Shown here piece by piece: positions 1 through 7,702 of a DNA stretch of 38,102 bases. A program made the position numbers and the translations under genes. Position 1 is the stretch's first letter. Each line of letters opens with the position of its first letter. The notes under the pieces are model-generated. The model was not told where the DNA came from and did no database searches. It worked only from the letters and a program-made list of their open reading frames with translations. This stretch comes from Streptosporangiaceae bacterium (lineage in GTDB: Bacteria > Actinomycetota > Actinomycetes > Streptosporangiales > Streptosporangiaceae), in contig JAFARZ010000148.1 in assembly GCA_019245115.1 (NCBI GenBank), positions 1 to 38,102 on the forward strand, read 5' to 3'.

Positions 1-121
1 CATCGGGACGTGGGACGAGACAACGGGACGATCACACAGAGTAACGGACGGGTGGTCGCCGGCTGCCGGACGGTTTGTGAACGCGCACGCCCCTCGCGCC
101 TACACGTATGGGCCACACATT

Positions 122-180
122 CGCCGTTCGCGTTCGCAAACGGCGTCTGGGCAGGTCAGAGCCATTGCTACGAAAGTAGC
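122..180. promoter_or_regulatory. two inverted repeats before the truncated MFS gene (operator candidate)
   Basis: Two perfect inverted repeats lie just upstream of the first MFS gene. One has 7-bp arms at 122-128 and 139-145 (CGCCGTT/AACGGCG). The other is GCTAC-GAAA-GTAGC at 167-180. The second resembles the short dyads bound by TetR-type repressors in front of exporter genes, which is an inference. It abuts the point where MFS homology begins. The bases from 1 to about 180 have low third-position GC in the downstream frame, so they look non-coding. Confidence 0.35.
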
Positions 181-1596
181 TTGACTGACGTCACGATCGT
201 GAACGTCGCGATGCCGACCATCGGCCGGTCGCTGCATGCGTCGGGGGCCGAACTCCAGCTCGTCGTGTCCGGCTACACGGTGAGCTACGCGATGATGCTG
301 ATCACGGGGGCACGGCTGGGTGACCTCTACGGGCGGCGGCGGATGTTCGTGGCCGGCGTGGGAATCTTCACGCTGGCCTCGCTGGTCTGCGGGCTCGCGC
401 CAGGCATCGGCGTGCTTATCGCCGCCAGGTTCGTCCAGGGTGCGGGGGCGGCGGCGATGATGCCGCAGATCATGAGCGTCATCCAGGTGCGGTTCGACGG
501 GGCCGAACGGGCGCGGGCGCTGAGCGCGTATACGGCCGTGCTGTCCTCCGGCTTCGTGGCCGGGCAGGTGATCGGGGGCGTGCTCGTGACCGCGAACCTG
601 GGCGGCCAGACCTGGCGCCCGGTGTTCCTGGTCAACGTGCCGATCGGGCTGGCCGTGCTGGCCATGGTGCCGCGGCTGGTTCCGGCCGACCAGCCGGCGG
701 GCACGCGGCGGCTGGACCTCGCCGGGCTGGCCATCGCCGTGCCGGCGGTGTTCCTCATCGTGCTGCCGCTGATGCTCGGTCACCAGGAGAACTGGCCCGG
801 CTGGGTGTTCGCGTGCATGGCCGGCGGTCTGTTGCTGGGCGCCGTCTTCGTGGCGGTGGAGCGCCGGATCGCGGCACGAGGCGGCGACCCGCTGCTGAAC
901 CTCGCGGTGCTGCGCGCGCCGGGCCTGGTGCCCGGGCTCGGCGCCGTCGCGGTGCTCATGCTCACCTACGGCGGCTTCCTGTTCGCGTTCGCGCTGCACC
1001 TCCAGGCCGGGCTGGGCGACAGCGCGATGCGGGCCGGGCTGACCTTCGCGCCATGCGCGCTGGTGTTCGGCTTGTGCGGGTACTTCTGGCGGCGGCTGCC
1101 GGACCGGGCGCACCATCTGCTGCCGGTGCTCGGCTGCCTGGCGGCGGTCGGCGGTTACCTGGCCGTGGCCTGGGATCTGCGGTCGGGCACGTCCGGGGGG
1201 GACCTGCTGCAGGTGCTGCTGGTCATCACCGGGGCGGCGCTGGCGCTGGGATTCAGCCCGCTGGTCACGCACGCGCTGGTGCGGGTGCCGCTGCGGCACG
1301 CGGCGGACGCCAGCGGGCTGCTGACCACGACGATCCAGCTCGGCCAGGCCGTCGGGGTGGCGACGTTCGGCAGCTTGTTCCTCACGCTGGACGCGGAGCG
1401 TTCTCCGGGCTCGGCGGTATCGCTGGCCTCTGGGCACGCGCTGGCCTCTGGGCACGCGCTGGCCTCTGGCAACGCACTGGCCTCTGGGCACGCGCTGGGG
1501 GTGACTATGGCGTGGGTGGCGGTCGCGATGGTGTTCAGCGTGGCGGCCGGGATTCCGCTGGCCCGGACGGTGGCCGCGGCTCGGCGGCCGGCGTGA
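181..1596 (+). CDS. MFS exporter, DHA2/EmrB-QacA type, N-terminally truncated
   Basis: This is a proton-driven drug/metabolite exporter of the 14-helix DHA2 family in the cytoplasmic membrane. Family landmarks are TDVTIVNVAMPTIG at the end of helix 1, GARLGDLYGRRRMF in the 2-3 loop, and RFVQGAGAAAMMPQ in helix 4. The open frame runs back to a GTG at position 10, but codons before about 181 have low third-position GC and encode no membrane helix. The first half of helix 1, normally some 15-20 residues before the DVTIVNVA motif, is missing. I place the start at the TTG at 181 only because homology begins there; no Shine-Dalgarno supports it. A four-unit 18-bp repeat inserts LASGHA/N units in a late loop. 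The 3' end overlaps the convergent MFS gene by 62 bp. It may be a recent pseudogene or have an alternative start. Confidence 0.7.
   Translation: MTDVTIVNVAMPTIGRSLHASGAELQLVVSGYTVSYAMMLITGARLGDLYGRRRMFVAGVGIFTLASLVCGLAPGIGVLIAARFVQGAGAAAMMPQIMSVIQVRFDGAERARALSAYTAVLSSGFVAGQVIGGVLVTANLGGQTWRPVFLVNVPIGLAVLAMVPRLVPADQPAGTRRLDLAGLAIAVPAVFLIVLPLMLGHQENWPGWVFACMAGGLLLGAVFVAVERRIAARGGDPLLNLAVLRAPGLVPGLGAVAVLMLTYGGFLFAFALHLQAGLGDSAMRAGLTFAPCALVFGLCGYFWRRLPDRAHHLLPVLGCLAAVGGYLAVAWDLRSGTSGGDLLQVLLVITGAALALGFSPLVTHALVRVPLRHAADASGLLTTTIQLGQAVGVATFGSLFLTLDAERSPGSAVSLASGHALASGHALASGNALASGHALGVTMAWVAVAMVFSVAAGIPLARTVAAARRPA
1423..1494 (+). repeat. 18-bp tandem repeat x4 in MFS gene
   Basis: Four consecutive 18-bp units begin at 1423, 1441, 1459 and 1477, each starting CTGGCCTCTGG. 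Units 1, 2 and 4 are identical and unit 3 differs by a few bases. They are in frame and encode LASGHA, LASGHA, LASGNA, LASGHA in an extramembrane loop near the C-terminus. In-frame length variation would be tolerated there. Confidence 0.9.
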
Positions 1597-2839
1597 GCCG
1601 GTGGCGGAGGGCCAGCGCGGCCAGGACGGTGGCGAGGCCAGCCAGTGCCATGCCTGGTCCGGCGCCGACACCCATTGCCACGGCGCCGGCGATTGACGGC
1701 AGCAGGCCCTGCCCCGACATCAACCCGGTGGAGTTCAGGCCGAATGCCTGGCCGCGCAGCGAGGACGGCACGCTGTCCAGGAACGCCTGCTGGATCCCGA
1801 GCATGTAACCGAAGCCCAGCGCGCTGACGAACAGCAGGCCGGCGACGATCGGGAGCGGCAGCCGGAAGGCAAAGGCGAGCATCGGCACGCCGAGCAGCAC
1901 GGCCAGCGGGAAGGCCAGCCGCTCCCGCGTCGCGGCTCGGCAGAACCGGCCGACGACCATGTCGCTGACAAGCATCCCGGTCGGCATCGCGGCGAGCAGC
2001 GGACCCGCGGTGCTGGCCGGATGGCCCAGTGCGTGCGTGTACGGGACGATCAGCGACTCGGCGCCGACCACACACGAGCAGGGCAGCCACTGGGCCAGCA
2101 GCAGGCCGCGGATGACCGGATCGGCGAACAGCCGGGCGTTGCCGGCCAGCGTGGCGTGCACGGTTCCGCGCGCTTTCTTCCCTCCCGGCCGCCCCGCGTC
2201 GCGGGCGACGGCGGCGCGGGGCGGGCGGGAGCGAAGGCCGAGACGGATCAGGGAAGACAGCACCAGGGCGCAGCCCGCGACCAGCAGCAGCCGGCGGGCC
2301 GGGAGCAGCGCCAGGATCGCCCCGCTGATGCCGAGCCCCAGGATCTGGCCGCCGGCGGAGGTGAGGCTCATGATCGAGCGGCCGACAATGAAGCGGTCGC
2401 CGTCCAGCACGTCCGCCAGCAAGGCGGAGATCGCGGCGTTGAACACCGGGGCGGCCATGGCCGCCACCGCGACAAGCCCCAGCATCACCGCGACGGGCAG
2501 GCCGGGCGCCAGACCGATCAGCAGGCCGGGGGCGGCCCTGATGAGCAGGCCCGTGGTGATGACGGTGCGCGGCGGCAGCCGGTCCGCCAGCGAGGTGAAC
2601 AGCATCCCGCCCACGACCTGCGGCGCGAAGCCCATGCTGAACGCGAGAGCGGCCAGCAGGGCCGACCGGGTCTGGGCGTAGACGAGCACCGACAAGCCGA
2701 GGATCTCGAACTCGGTGCCGAGGACGTACATCAGCTGACCAGCGAACAGCAGACGAAACTCGCCGACTCCGAACACGGATCGGTATGTCGTACGTACCGA
2801 TGCCGGGGGTAGCTTCGTCGCGGCTGTCATACTCGCCAT
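1535..2839 (-). CDS. MFS transporter, 12-helix exporter
   Basis: This is a major facilitator superfamily permease of about 434 residues in the cytoplasmic membrane, with twelve predicted helices, probably an exporter of a small toxic compound. The first helix region reads FRLLFAGQLMYVLGTEFE and the 2-3 loop reads FTSLADRLPPR, as in MFS_3-type proteins. The frame stays open up to 3172, but residues upstream are arginine/serine-rich and match the divergent regulator's coding strand, so I start at ATG 2839 (ATG 2830 is equally possible). It is divergent from the ArsR-type gene at 2910, and a perfect 8-bp dyad lies between them, so repression by that regulator is likely. Its 3' end overlaps the MFS gene at 181-1596 tail to tail. 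Substrate unknown. Confidence 0.85.
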   Translation of the reverse strand: MASMTAATKLPPASVRTTYRSVFGVGEFRLLFAGQLMYVLGTEFEILGLSVLVYAQTRSALLAALAFSMGFAPQVVGGMLFTSLADRLPPRTVITTGLLIRAAPGLLIGLAPGLPVAVMLGLVAVAAMAAPVFNAAISALLADVLDGDRFIVGRSIMSLTSAGGQILGLGISGAILALLPARRLLLVAGCALVLSSLIRLGLRSRPPRAAVARDAGRPGGKKARGTVHATLAGNARLFADPVIRGLLLAQWLPCSCVVGAESLIVPYTHALGHPASTAGPLLAAMPTGMLVSDMVVGRFCRAATRERLAFPLAVLLGVPMLAFAFRLPLPIVAGLLFVSALGFGYMLGIQQAFLDSVPSSLRGQAFGLNSTGLMSGQGLLPSIAGAVAMGVGAGPGMALAGLATVLAALALRHRLTPAAEPRPPSGPAESRPPR

Positions 2840-2868
2840 CCTGGGGAACGCGGGCTTGCCGGGATACT

Positions 2869-2888
2869 CTTTCGTCGTGGGACGAAAG
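2869..2888. promoter_or_regulatory. inverted-repeat operator between MFS and ArsR-type gene
   Basis: CTTTCGTC-GTGG-GACGAAAG is a perfect 8-bp inverted repeat with a 4-base centre. It sits 30 bp upstream of the minus-strand MFS start and 21 bp upstream of the plus-strand regulator start. Its position and symmetry fit the binding site of the winged-helix regulator encoded next to it, controlling both divergent genes. This is inferred from the layout only. Confidence 0.65.
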
Positions 2889-2909
2889 GTGGGGTGAAAG
2901 GAGGCGGGC

Positions 2910-3938
2910 GTGCGTATCGCGGCTGGCAGCGAGGACATAACGACGAGCCGCTTCGCCCTCTCGCCGCTGTGGGAACTGCTGTCCGCGCTGCGCCTGCTGA
3001 CCGGGCGGTCGTGGCAGGCGGATGAGCCGGCGCTGCGGCCGTGGCTGGTCCGGACGAGCGACCGGTACCGGCGACTGCGTCGCGAGGTGGACCTGGATAT
3101 CGTGAACGCGCTGGAGCCGCAGGGGTGGGGCGCTGACTTCCTCGCGCCGATACCGGCCGACGTGTCCACCACGATCGATGACCTGCTAGCGCAGGTCCGG
3201 TCGACACCGCTCGCGCAAGCCCACCGGGAGGTCGCCGAGGCGCTGCGGCGGCAACCGGCAGTCCAGCCCCGGCTGCGGCAGATCCTGACCAGCGATCAGG
3301 TCACCGGCTACGTCGCGGACGTGCTGGCCGTCGCGTGGCAGGTGCTGCTCGAACCCGAGTGGCCGACGTTGCGCGCCATTCTCGAACGCGACGTGGTGTA
3401 TCGCGCCGGGCAGCTCGCCGCCAAGGGCTGGGCCGCCGCGCTGGCCGGCCTGCATCCCCGGCTCAGCTGGCAGGGCGACGGAATCGAATGTAGTCAATGG
3501 CAGGAGGAGGACCAGGCGCTTGGCGGGCGGGGGCTGCTGTTCGTGCCTTCGGTGTTCATCTGGCCGAGGCTCGCGATGCGGCTGGAGCCCCCGTGGCCGC
3601 CGGCGCTGTTCTACCCGGCACGCGGGGTCGCGGCGCTGTGGGAGCGTCCGCGACGGCCGCTGTCCGTGGCCGGCCTTGACCGGCTGGTCGGCCCGTCTCG
3701 CGCCGCCATACTCCTGGCGCTCGAGAACCCGGCCAGCACCAGTCAGCTCGCCGCGACGCTAGGGCAGTCGCTGGGCGCGGTTGGCGACCATCTGGCGGTG
3801 CTGCGCGACGCCGGCCTGCTGAGCCGGGCGCGCTCGGGACGCTCGGTGCTGTATTCCCGCACGCCGGTGGGAGACGCCGTGGTCGCGGCCGCCGGCGTCC
3901 GTTCAGCGGAAGCGGCCGCGGGCGTAGGCTCGGAGTAG
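2910..3938 (+). CDS. ArsR-family regulator with N-terminal DUF5937-like domain
   Basis: This is a 342-residue DNA-binding regulator. The C-terminal part (about residues 255-330) is a winged helix with the pattern GPSRAAILLALENPASTSQLA, then LGAVGDHLAVLRDAGLLSRA and RSGRSVLYSRT, typical of ArsR-type HTH_20 domains. The larger N-terminal part, with a PRLAMRLEPPWPPALFYPARG stretch, matches the DUF5937 type of sensor domain found fused to such helices. The GTG start at 2910 is preceded by AAAGGAGG at 2897-2904. It is divergent from the MFS gene at 2839, with a perfect dyad between. It probably represses the exporter and itself until a ligand binds. I see no Cys metal-binding motif, so the inducer is unlikely to be a metal in the classical ArsR way. 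Confidence 0.85.
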   Translation: MRIAAGSEDITTSRFALSPLWELLSALRLLTGRSWQADEPALRPWLVRTSDRYRRLRREVDLDIVNALEPQGWGADFLAPIPADVSTTIDDLLAQVRSTPLAQAHREVAEALRRQPAVQPRLRQILTSDQVTGYVADVLAVAWQVLLEPEWPTLRAILERDVVYRAGQLAAKGWAAALAGLHPRLSWQGDGIECSQWQEEDQALGGRGLLFVPSVFIWPRLAMRLEPPWPPALFYPARGVAALWERPRRPLSVAGLDRLVGPSRAAILLALENPASTSQLAATLGQSLGAVGDHLAVLRDAGLLSRARSGRSVLYSRTPVGDAVVAAAGVRSAEAAAGVGSE

Positions 3939-3967
3939 ACGCGGCTGGCTTGCCGTCCGCTATTTCG

Positions 3968-3977
3968 CGATATATCG
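3968..3977. promoter_or_regulatory. CGATATATCG palindrome upstream of DUF1707 gene
   Basis: This perfect 10-bp AT-cored palindrome lies 48 bp before the DUF1707 start at 4025, in the short gap after the ArsR-type gene. Its AT content stands out in this GC-rich DNA. It could be a promoter element or a repressor site. The motif resembles palindromes I associate with PadR-type regulation, but this is only a resemblance. Confidence 0.4.
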
Positions 3978-4024
3978 TGGGACGCACAGCTTGGCTCGCA
4001 ACAGGGCGGTCTACGGAGGGCACC

Positions 4025-4540
4025 ATGGCGGCATCTAACATTCGCGTGGGGGACGCGGAGCGGGAAGCGGTGGCCGCGCAACTGCGCGAACACTACGCGG
4101 ACGGCAGGCTCACGCTCGATGAGCTCAATCAGCGGCTGGATCAGGCGTTCGCCGCTAAGACGCGCGCCGACCTGAACGCGGTGACGCGGGATCTTCCCCT
4201 TACCCCAGGGCAAGCCGTGAACAGCGGGACGAATGCCTGGCAGGACGCCACTTCCGGGCCTTCCGGCTACGCCGGCCGCTCCGGGTACTCGGGTTACTCG
4301 GGGTACACCGGTGGCGCGGGACGTGACCGGGGCCGGCCGTTTGCCGTGCTGGCGCCGCTGATGGCGTTGTTCTGGCTGTTCGTGATCCTGGGCGGCCTGT
4401 TCGCGTTCGGCTTGGGCGGGGAAAGGCCGCTGGCCATCGTGTTCTTCCTGGCCGCGCTGGCGTTCCTGCGGCGGATGTTCGGCCGTCGGCGCCGCCGCTT
4501 CGGCGGACCGCGCGGTCGGCGTTGCGGCCGCTACTGGTAG
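4025..4540 (+). CDS. DUF1707 domain membrane protein
   Basis: This 171-residue protein has an N-terminal DUF1707 domain (residues about 5-58: IRVGDAEREAVAAQLREHYA, then GRLTLDELNQRLDQAFAAKT and DLNAVTRDLP). A Gly/Tyr/Ser-rich linker with GYSGYSGY repeats follows, then two membrane helices (about residues 108-130 and 135-150) and a very basic Arg/Gly tail. DUF1707 is a small actinobacterial domain of unknown biochemical role, usually on membrane proteins and thought to be regulatory. The start at ATG 4025 has GGAGG at 4016-4020. The next gene (4678) carries the same domain, so the pair likely arose by duplication. The Arg-rich tail could bind nucleic acid or lipid headgroups, which is speculation. 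Confidence 0.85.
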   Translation: MAASNIRVGDAEREAVAAQLREHYADGRLTLDELNQRLDQAFAAKTRADLNAVTRDLPLTPGQAVNSGTNAWQDATSGPSGYAGRSGYSGYSGYTGGAGRDRGRPFAVLAPLMALFWLFVILGGLFAFGLGGERPLAIVFFLAALAFLRRMFGRRRRRFGGPRGRRCGRYW

Positions 4541-4633
4541 GCACTGGCACCAGCCATTGCCGGTAGCCGTCGGCTGGATCGACTGTCCTTCCGTTGCTCT
4601 GTCCCGGGGGACGCTTCCCGTGATGCCAGGGAA

Positions 4634-4655
4634 CGATTTATCGTTGAATAAATCG
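4634..4655. promoter_or_regulatory. CGATTTAT/ATAAATCG inverted repeat upstream of second DUF1707 gene
   Basis: A perfect 8-bp AT-rich inverted repeat with a 6-base loop (CGTTGA) lies 23 bp before the ATG at 4678. Such AT-rich sequence is rare here, and the position fits an operator or core promoter for the DUF1707 gene. Confidence 0.45.
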
Positions 4656-4677
4656 GTCTCGCGGAACCGGGAACTCG

Positions 4678-5127
4678 ATGACGATGCGATATGACGTCCG
4701 GACCGGCAAGGTCGTCCCCGACGATGGTCACGTCCGTGTGCCCGGATGGGGCACACCGTGGCAGCAGGGCCTGGGGCAGCAGAGATACAGCTATGACCTG
4801 CGGATCGGTGACGCCGAGCGCGATGCGGCCATGGCCCAGCTCCGGGAGCACTTCGCCGATGGACGGCTGTCTCTCGACGAGCTGACCGAACGCATTGACG
4901 GCGCCCTCCGGGCGAAGACGCAACGCCAGATCGACGCCCTGATGGTTGACCTGCCACGGCTCAGCAATCGCCAGCCGGGCAAACGTTCCGGCGACCCGGA
5001 CAGCGAACTTACCGACACGGGCCGCTATCTCGTGCTGCTCCTGCTGCTGTTCGCGCTGGCCGCGTGGCTGCTGATGATGGCCTGGATGTACAGCCACGCA
5101 TATCCGTACAACGGGCCCATAAAGTAA
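4678..5127 (+). CDS. DUF1707 domain protein with one membrane helix
   Basis: This 149-residue protein starts with a short non-conserved arm. The DUF1707 domain follows at about residues 38-98 (YDLRIGDAERDAAMAQLREH, FADGRLSLDELTERIDGALR, QIDALMVDLP), then one membrane helix (about residues 117-140, LVLLLLLFALAAWLLMMAWM) and a short outside tail. It shares the domain with the upstream gene but lacks its Gly/Tyr linker and Arg tail. An AT-rich dyad precedes it and no strong Shine-Dalgarno is seen, so the start could be one of two nearby ATGs (4678 or 4684). The 3' end faces the clamp gene on the other strand. Function unknown. Confidence 0.82.
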   Translation: MTMRYDVRTGKVVPDDGHVRVPGWGTPWQQGLGQQRYSYDLRIGDAERDAAMAQLREHFADGRLSLDELTERIDGALRAKTQRQIDALMVDLPRLSNRQPGKRSGDPDSELTDTGRYLVLLLLLFALAAWLLMMAWMYSHAYPYNGPIK

Positions 5128-5143
5128 TCCCGCTCAGGGGTTC

Positions 5144-6460
5144 TTAGGCGCTGGCCAGGGCACGCAACGGCACCACCAGGTACCGGAAATCCGGCGGCTC
5201 GTCGGCACGCTCACGCACCGTACCGGTGATGACGGCCGGCCTCGTCGGGCTGCTGAACTCAAGCCGGATCCGCGCCTCCTCACCTCCCTCCTCCCTGTCG
5301 ACTTTCTCGCCGTCCTCAATGTTCTCTCCCTTCTCCCCCTTCTCCCCCTTCCCTGACGCTTCGGCCTCGGCCGCCGCGGTAAGGGCCGCGCCGAGCCCGT
5401 CTAGCAGGTAATCGGGCCGGAACGCGATCGTCGGCTCCTCGCCGCTGAACTCCGCGCTGACGGTTTCGCGCGCCCGTGCCTGTCCCTCGGTCCCGGCCTC
5501 GATGGTCACCTTTCCCTGGCCGAAGCTCAGCCGTACCGAGCTGCCGCGCTCGGCCACGAGCGCCACCCGCTTCACCGCCGCGGCGAAGGATGCGGCGGGC
5601 ATGTCCGAACGGCAGCCGAACTCGGCGGGGAAACGCGACTTGTACTTGATGAACTCACCCGCGATCAGCCTCGTGGTCAGCCGGCGGCCGCCGCTCTCGA
5701 AACCGATCATCGCGTCAGCCGCTCGCAAGGAGGCGGCCGTGCCGCCCCTGGATGTGTCGTCACCGCCGGTGAGCCGAGGCCACGAAGCACCGTCGTGCTG
5801 CTCACTGCGGAGCATGATCTGCACCGGGACGCCGGGCGACATCATCCGCGCCGAGTCGGCCAGGGTCCTGGCCGGGATCAGCACGGTGACGTTCAGGTCG
5901 GGTCCCGAGGGCTGCCAGTCCAGCTCGCGCATGGCCAGGCGGTACCGGTCGGTGGCGGCGAGCGTCATCGTGTCGCCTACCAGCTCTATGTTTACCCCGG
6001 TCAGGATCGGCAGCGTATCGTCCCGGCTGGCGGCCGGAACTACCTGGCCTATCGCCGCGGCCAGCGCACCGCCGTCCACCGTCCCGGCCAGACCGGGCAG
6101 GTCGGGTAGTTCCGGGTACTCCTCAACCGGAAGCGTCACCAGCGTGAATGCCGCCGCGCCGCAGGTCAGCGTGACATCCTGGCCGCCGTCGTCGAACTCC
6201 ACCGGAAAGCCCGGCAGGCTGCGGGTGATCTCGGCCAGCAGCCTGCCGGGCACGAGCACGGTGCCGGGCTCAGCCACGTCGGCCGGCACCCGGATCCGGG
6301 CCGACACCTCATAATCGAAGCAGGACAGCGTCAGCGAGCCGTCTTCCGTTGCCGCGAGCAGCAGCCCGGACAGGATCGGCAGCACCGGCCGGTTGGGCAG
6401 AGCACGCGCAACCCAGGCCACCGCCTCGGTCAACGTGTCCCGCTCGATACTGAACCGCAT
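5144..6460 (-). CDS. DNA polymerase III beta clamp paralogue (DnaN-like)
   Basis: This 438-residue protein belongs to the sliding-clamp family: a ring-shaped homodimer, each subunit with three similar domains, that tethers polymerases to DNA. Family signatures are RALPNRPVLPILSGLLLAA near residue 20, LPVEEYPELPDLPG near 110, RDDTLPILTGVNIEL near 145, and MTLAATDRYRLAMRELDW near 165. It ends FRYLVVPLRALASA in place of the usual YLLMPVR ending. A lysine/glutamate/glycine-rich insertion (about residues 367-395, KGEKGEK repeats) interrupts the third domain. The start ATG 6460 has GGAGG upstream. No dnaA, recF or gyrB is nearby, so this is probably a second, orphan clamp beside the normal dnaN. 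It may serve a special polymerase or repair task; the role is inferred. Confidence 0.85.
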   Translation of the reverse strand: MRFSIERDTLTEAVAWVARALPNRPVLPILSGLLLAATEDGSLTLSCFDYEVSARIRVPADVAEPGTVLVPGRLLAEITRSLPGFPVEFDDGGQDVTLTCGAAAFTLVTLPVEEYPELPDLPGLAGTVDGGALAAAIGQVVPAASRDDTLPILTGVNIELVGDTMTLAATDRYRLAMRELDWQPSGPDLNVTVLIPARTLADSARMMSPGVPVQIMLRSEQHDGASWPRLTGGDDTSRGGTAASLRAADAMIGFESGGRRLTTRLIAGEFIKYKSRFPAEFGCRSDMPAASFAAAVKRVALVAERGSSVRLSFGQGKVTIEAGTEGQARARETVSAEFSGEEPTIAFRPDYLLDGLGAALTAAAEAEASGKGEKGEKGENIEDGEKVDREEGGEEARIRLEFSSPTRPAVITGTVRERADEPPDFRYLVVPLRALASA

Positions 6461-6592
6461 TCATGCCTCCGCGCCGCCTTGCCGTCTGCCCTCGCATACT
6501 CGCTTCCTTCGCATACTCGCACGAGGGTCTGACATTCTGGCGCACGTTTTCGGAGGGCCGAATAGGCGCGCCGCGGCGCCAGGGCGGACGAA

Positions 6593-6853
6593 TCACATCA
6601 GACCGGGAGGAGCTGCCTCCAGCGTCGCCTCGATCGCCTTGACCAGAGCCCGCGCCGATTCCGCGGTGAGCTCGACCGCCACTCGCGCCGAAGGCCCCTC
6701 CGCTGGATCAAGGAAGTCGATGTTCAGCGTGTGCTCGGCCTGGGCGTGTACCGGGTGATCGAAGTAGACGCTGGCATCCGTCACGCGGAACCACCCGGTC
6801 GGCCCCTTGCCGCTGCCGCTGACGGTGATCCGCTCGGTGATATATGTGCACAT
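6593..6853 (-). CDS. DUF6295 family small protein
   Basis: This 86-residue cytoplasmic protein begins MCTYITERITVSGSGKG and contains WFRVTDASVYFDHPVHAQ and HTLNIDFLDP. I recognise this pattern as the DUF6295 family, which has no known function. It has no signal or membrane segment. The gene starts 5 bp after the stop of the dienelactone-hydrolase gene at 6859-7617 on the same strand, so the two form an operon. The family often sits beside such hydrolases, which suggests it helps or accompanies that enzyme (inference). Confidence 0.85.
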   Translation of the reverse strand: MCTYITERITVSGSGKGPTGWFRVTDASVYFDHPVHAQAEHTLNIDFLDPAEGPSARVAVELTAESARALVKAIEATLEAAPPGLM

Positions 6854-6858
6854 TTGGC

Positions 6859-7617
6859 CTAATTCTTCCCTGTCAGGTACTTGCCGTACCAGTCCCAGAT
6901 CCGCCGCCAGGCGTCCACCGCCGCTTCCGGCCGATAAGACGGCCGGTCCACCTGCATGAACGCATGCCCGGCGCCCTCATAGGAGTGGAACTCGTATGTC
7001 TTCCCGTTCGCCTTGAGGGCTTCTTCGAGCTGGGCCACGTCGGCCGGGGCCGGGCTCTGGTCGTCGGCGCCGAACAACCCGAGCAGCGGGCAGGCGAGGT
7101 CCGCCACCTTGTCGATGACCGGCGGCCAGCCGTACAACGGGTGTCCCTCGGGCGCGGTCCGGTTCACGTGGCCGCCGTAGCAGTCGACCGCCGCCTGCAG
7201 CGGCATGCTGCAGGCGGCGAGCAGGGCTTGCCGGCCGCCCGAGCAGTGGCCGATCACGCCGGCCTTGCCGTTGGAGTTGCTGAGCCCGCGCAGGTACGCG
7301 ACGGCGCCGGCCACTTCCCCGATCAGGCGCTCGTCCGCGATCGGCAGCGCGCCCTTGGCCCGCGCGGCGGCCATCGCGTCGTCCGGATCCGCGGCCGGCG
7401 CCTCACGGTGGTAGAGGTTGGGCATGACGGCGTTGTACCCGCCGACGGCCAGATTCCGGGTGAACTCCTTGGTTTGCCGGTCGTAGCCCGGCAGATGGTG
7501 GATGACCACCACTCCCCCGACTGGCCCCGGCCGCATCGGCCGGGCCGAGTAGGCCTCGATCTGGTCGCCGCCATGACCGGCGATCGTGACGGTCTCGGCA
7601 AGTACCGCGTCGTACAT
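6859..7617 (-). CDS. dienelactone hydrolase family protein (paralogue 1)
   Basis: This 252-residue alpha/beta hydrolase belongs to the dienelactone hydrolase (DLH) family, which uses a Cys-Asp-His triad to open lactones or cleave related esters. The nucleophile motif is GHCSGG with Cys125; Asp185/186 lies in LFGADDQ and His218 in EGAGHAF. The length is normal for DLH. The ATG start has GGAGG about 10 bp upstream. It is co-transcribed with the DUF6295 gene and divergent from the aldo-keto reductase gene. It is strongly similar to the protein at 10396-11136, so the two are paralogues. The true substrate is unknown; no other catechol-pathway genes are in view. Confidence 0.88.
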   Translation of the reverse strand: MYDAVLAETVTIAGHGGDQIEAYSARPMRPGPVGGVVVIHHLPGYDRQTKEFTRNLAVGGYNAVMPNLYHREAPAADPDDAMAAARAKGALPIADERLIGEVAGAVAYLRGLSNSNGKAGVIGHCSGGRQALLAACSMPLQAAVDCYGGHVNRTAPEGHPLYGWPPVIDKVADLACPLLGLFGADDQSPAPADVAQLEEALKANGKTYEFHSYEGAGHAFMQVDRPSYRPEAAVDAWRRIWDWYGKYLTGKN

Positions 7618-7702
7618 CCGTAGCTGCCCTCCAGTTGTCGTATACAGCCGGCCACATTACTACTACAGTGCCGCAAGTGGGCACCATGACAGGATGGTGA
7701 TC

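Noticed and set aside
100..1671. 523-codon open frame on the minus strand opposite the first MFS gene
   Set aside because: The protein is low-complexity Arg/His/Gln-rich with no family pattern. It is a shadow of a GC-rich gene.
7694..7702. Upstream ATG at 7694 for the aldo/keto reductase
   Set aside because: AGG directly abuts it with no spacing, whereas ATG 7703 has a correct 9-bp distance. It is kept only as an alternative.
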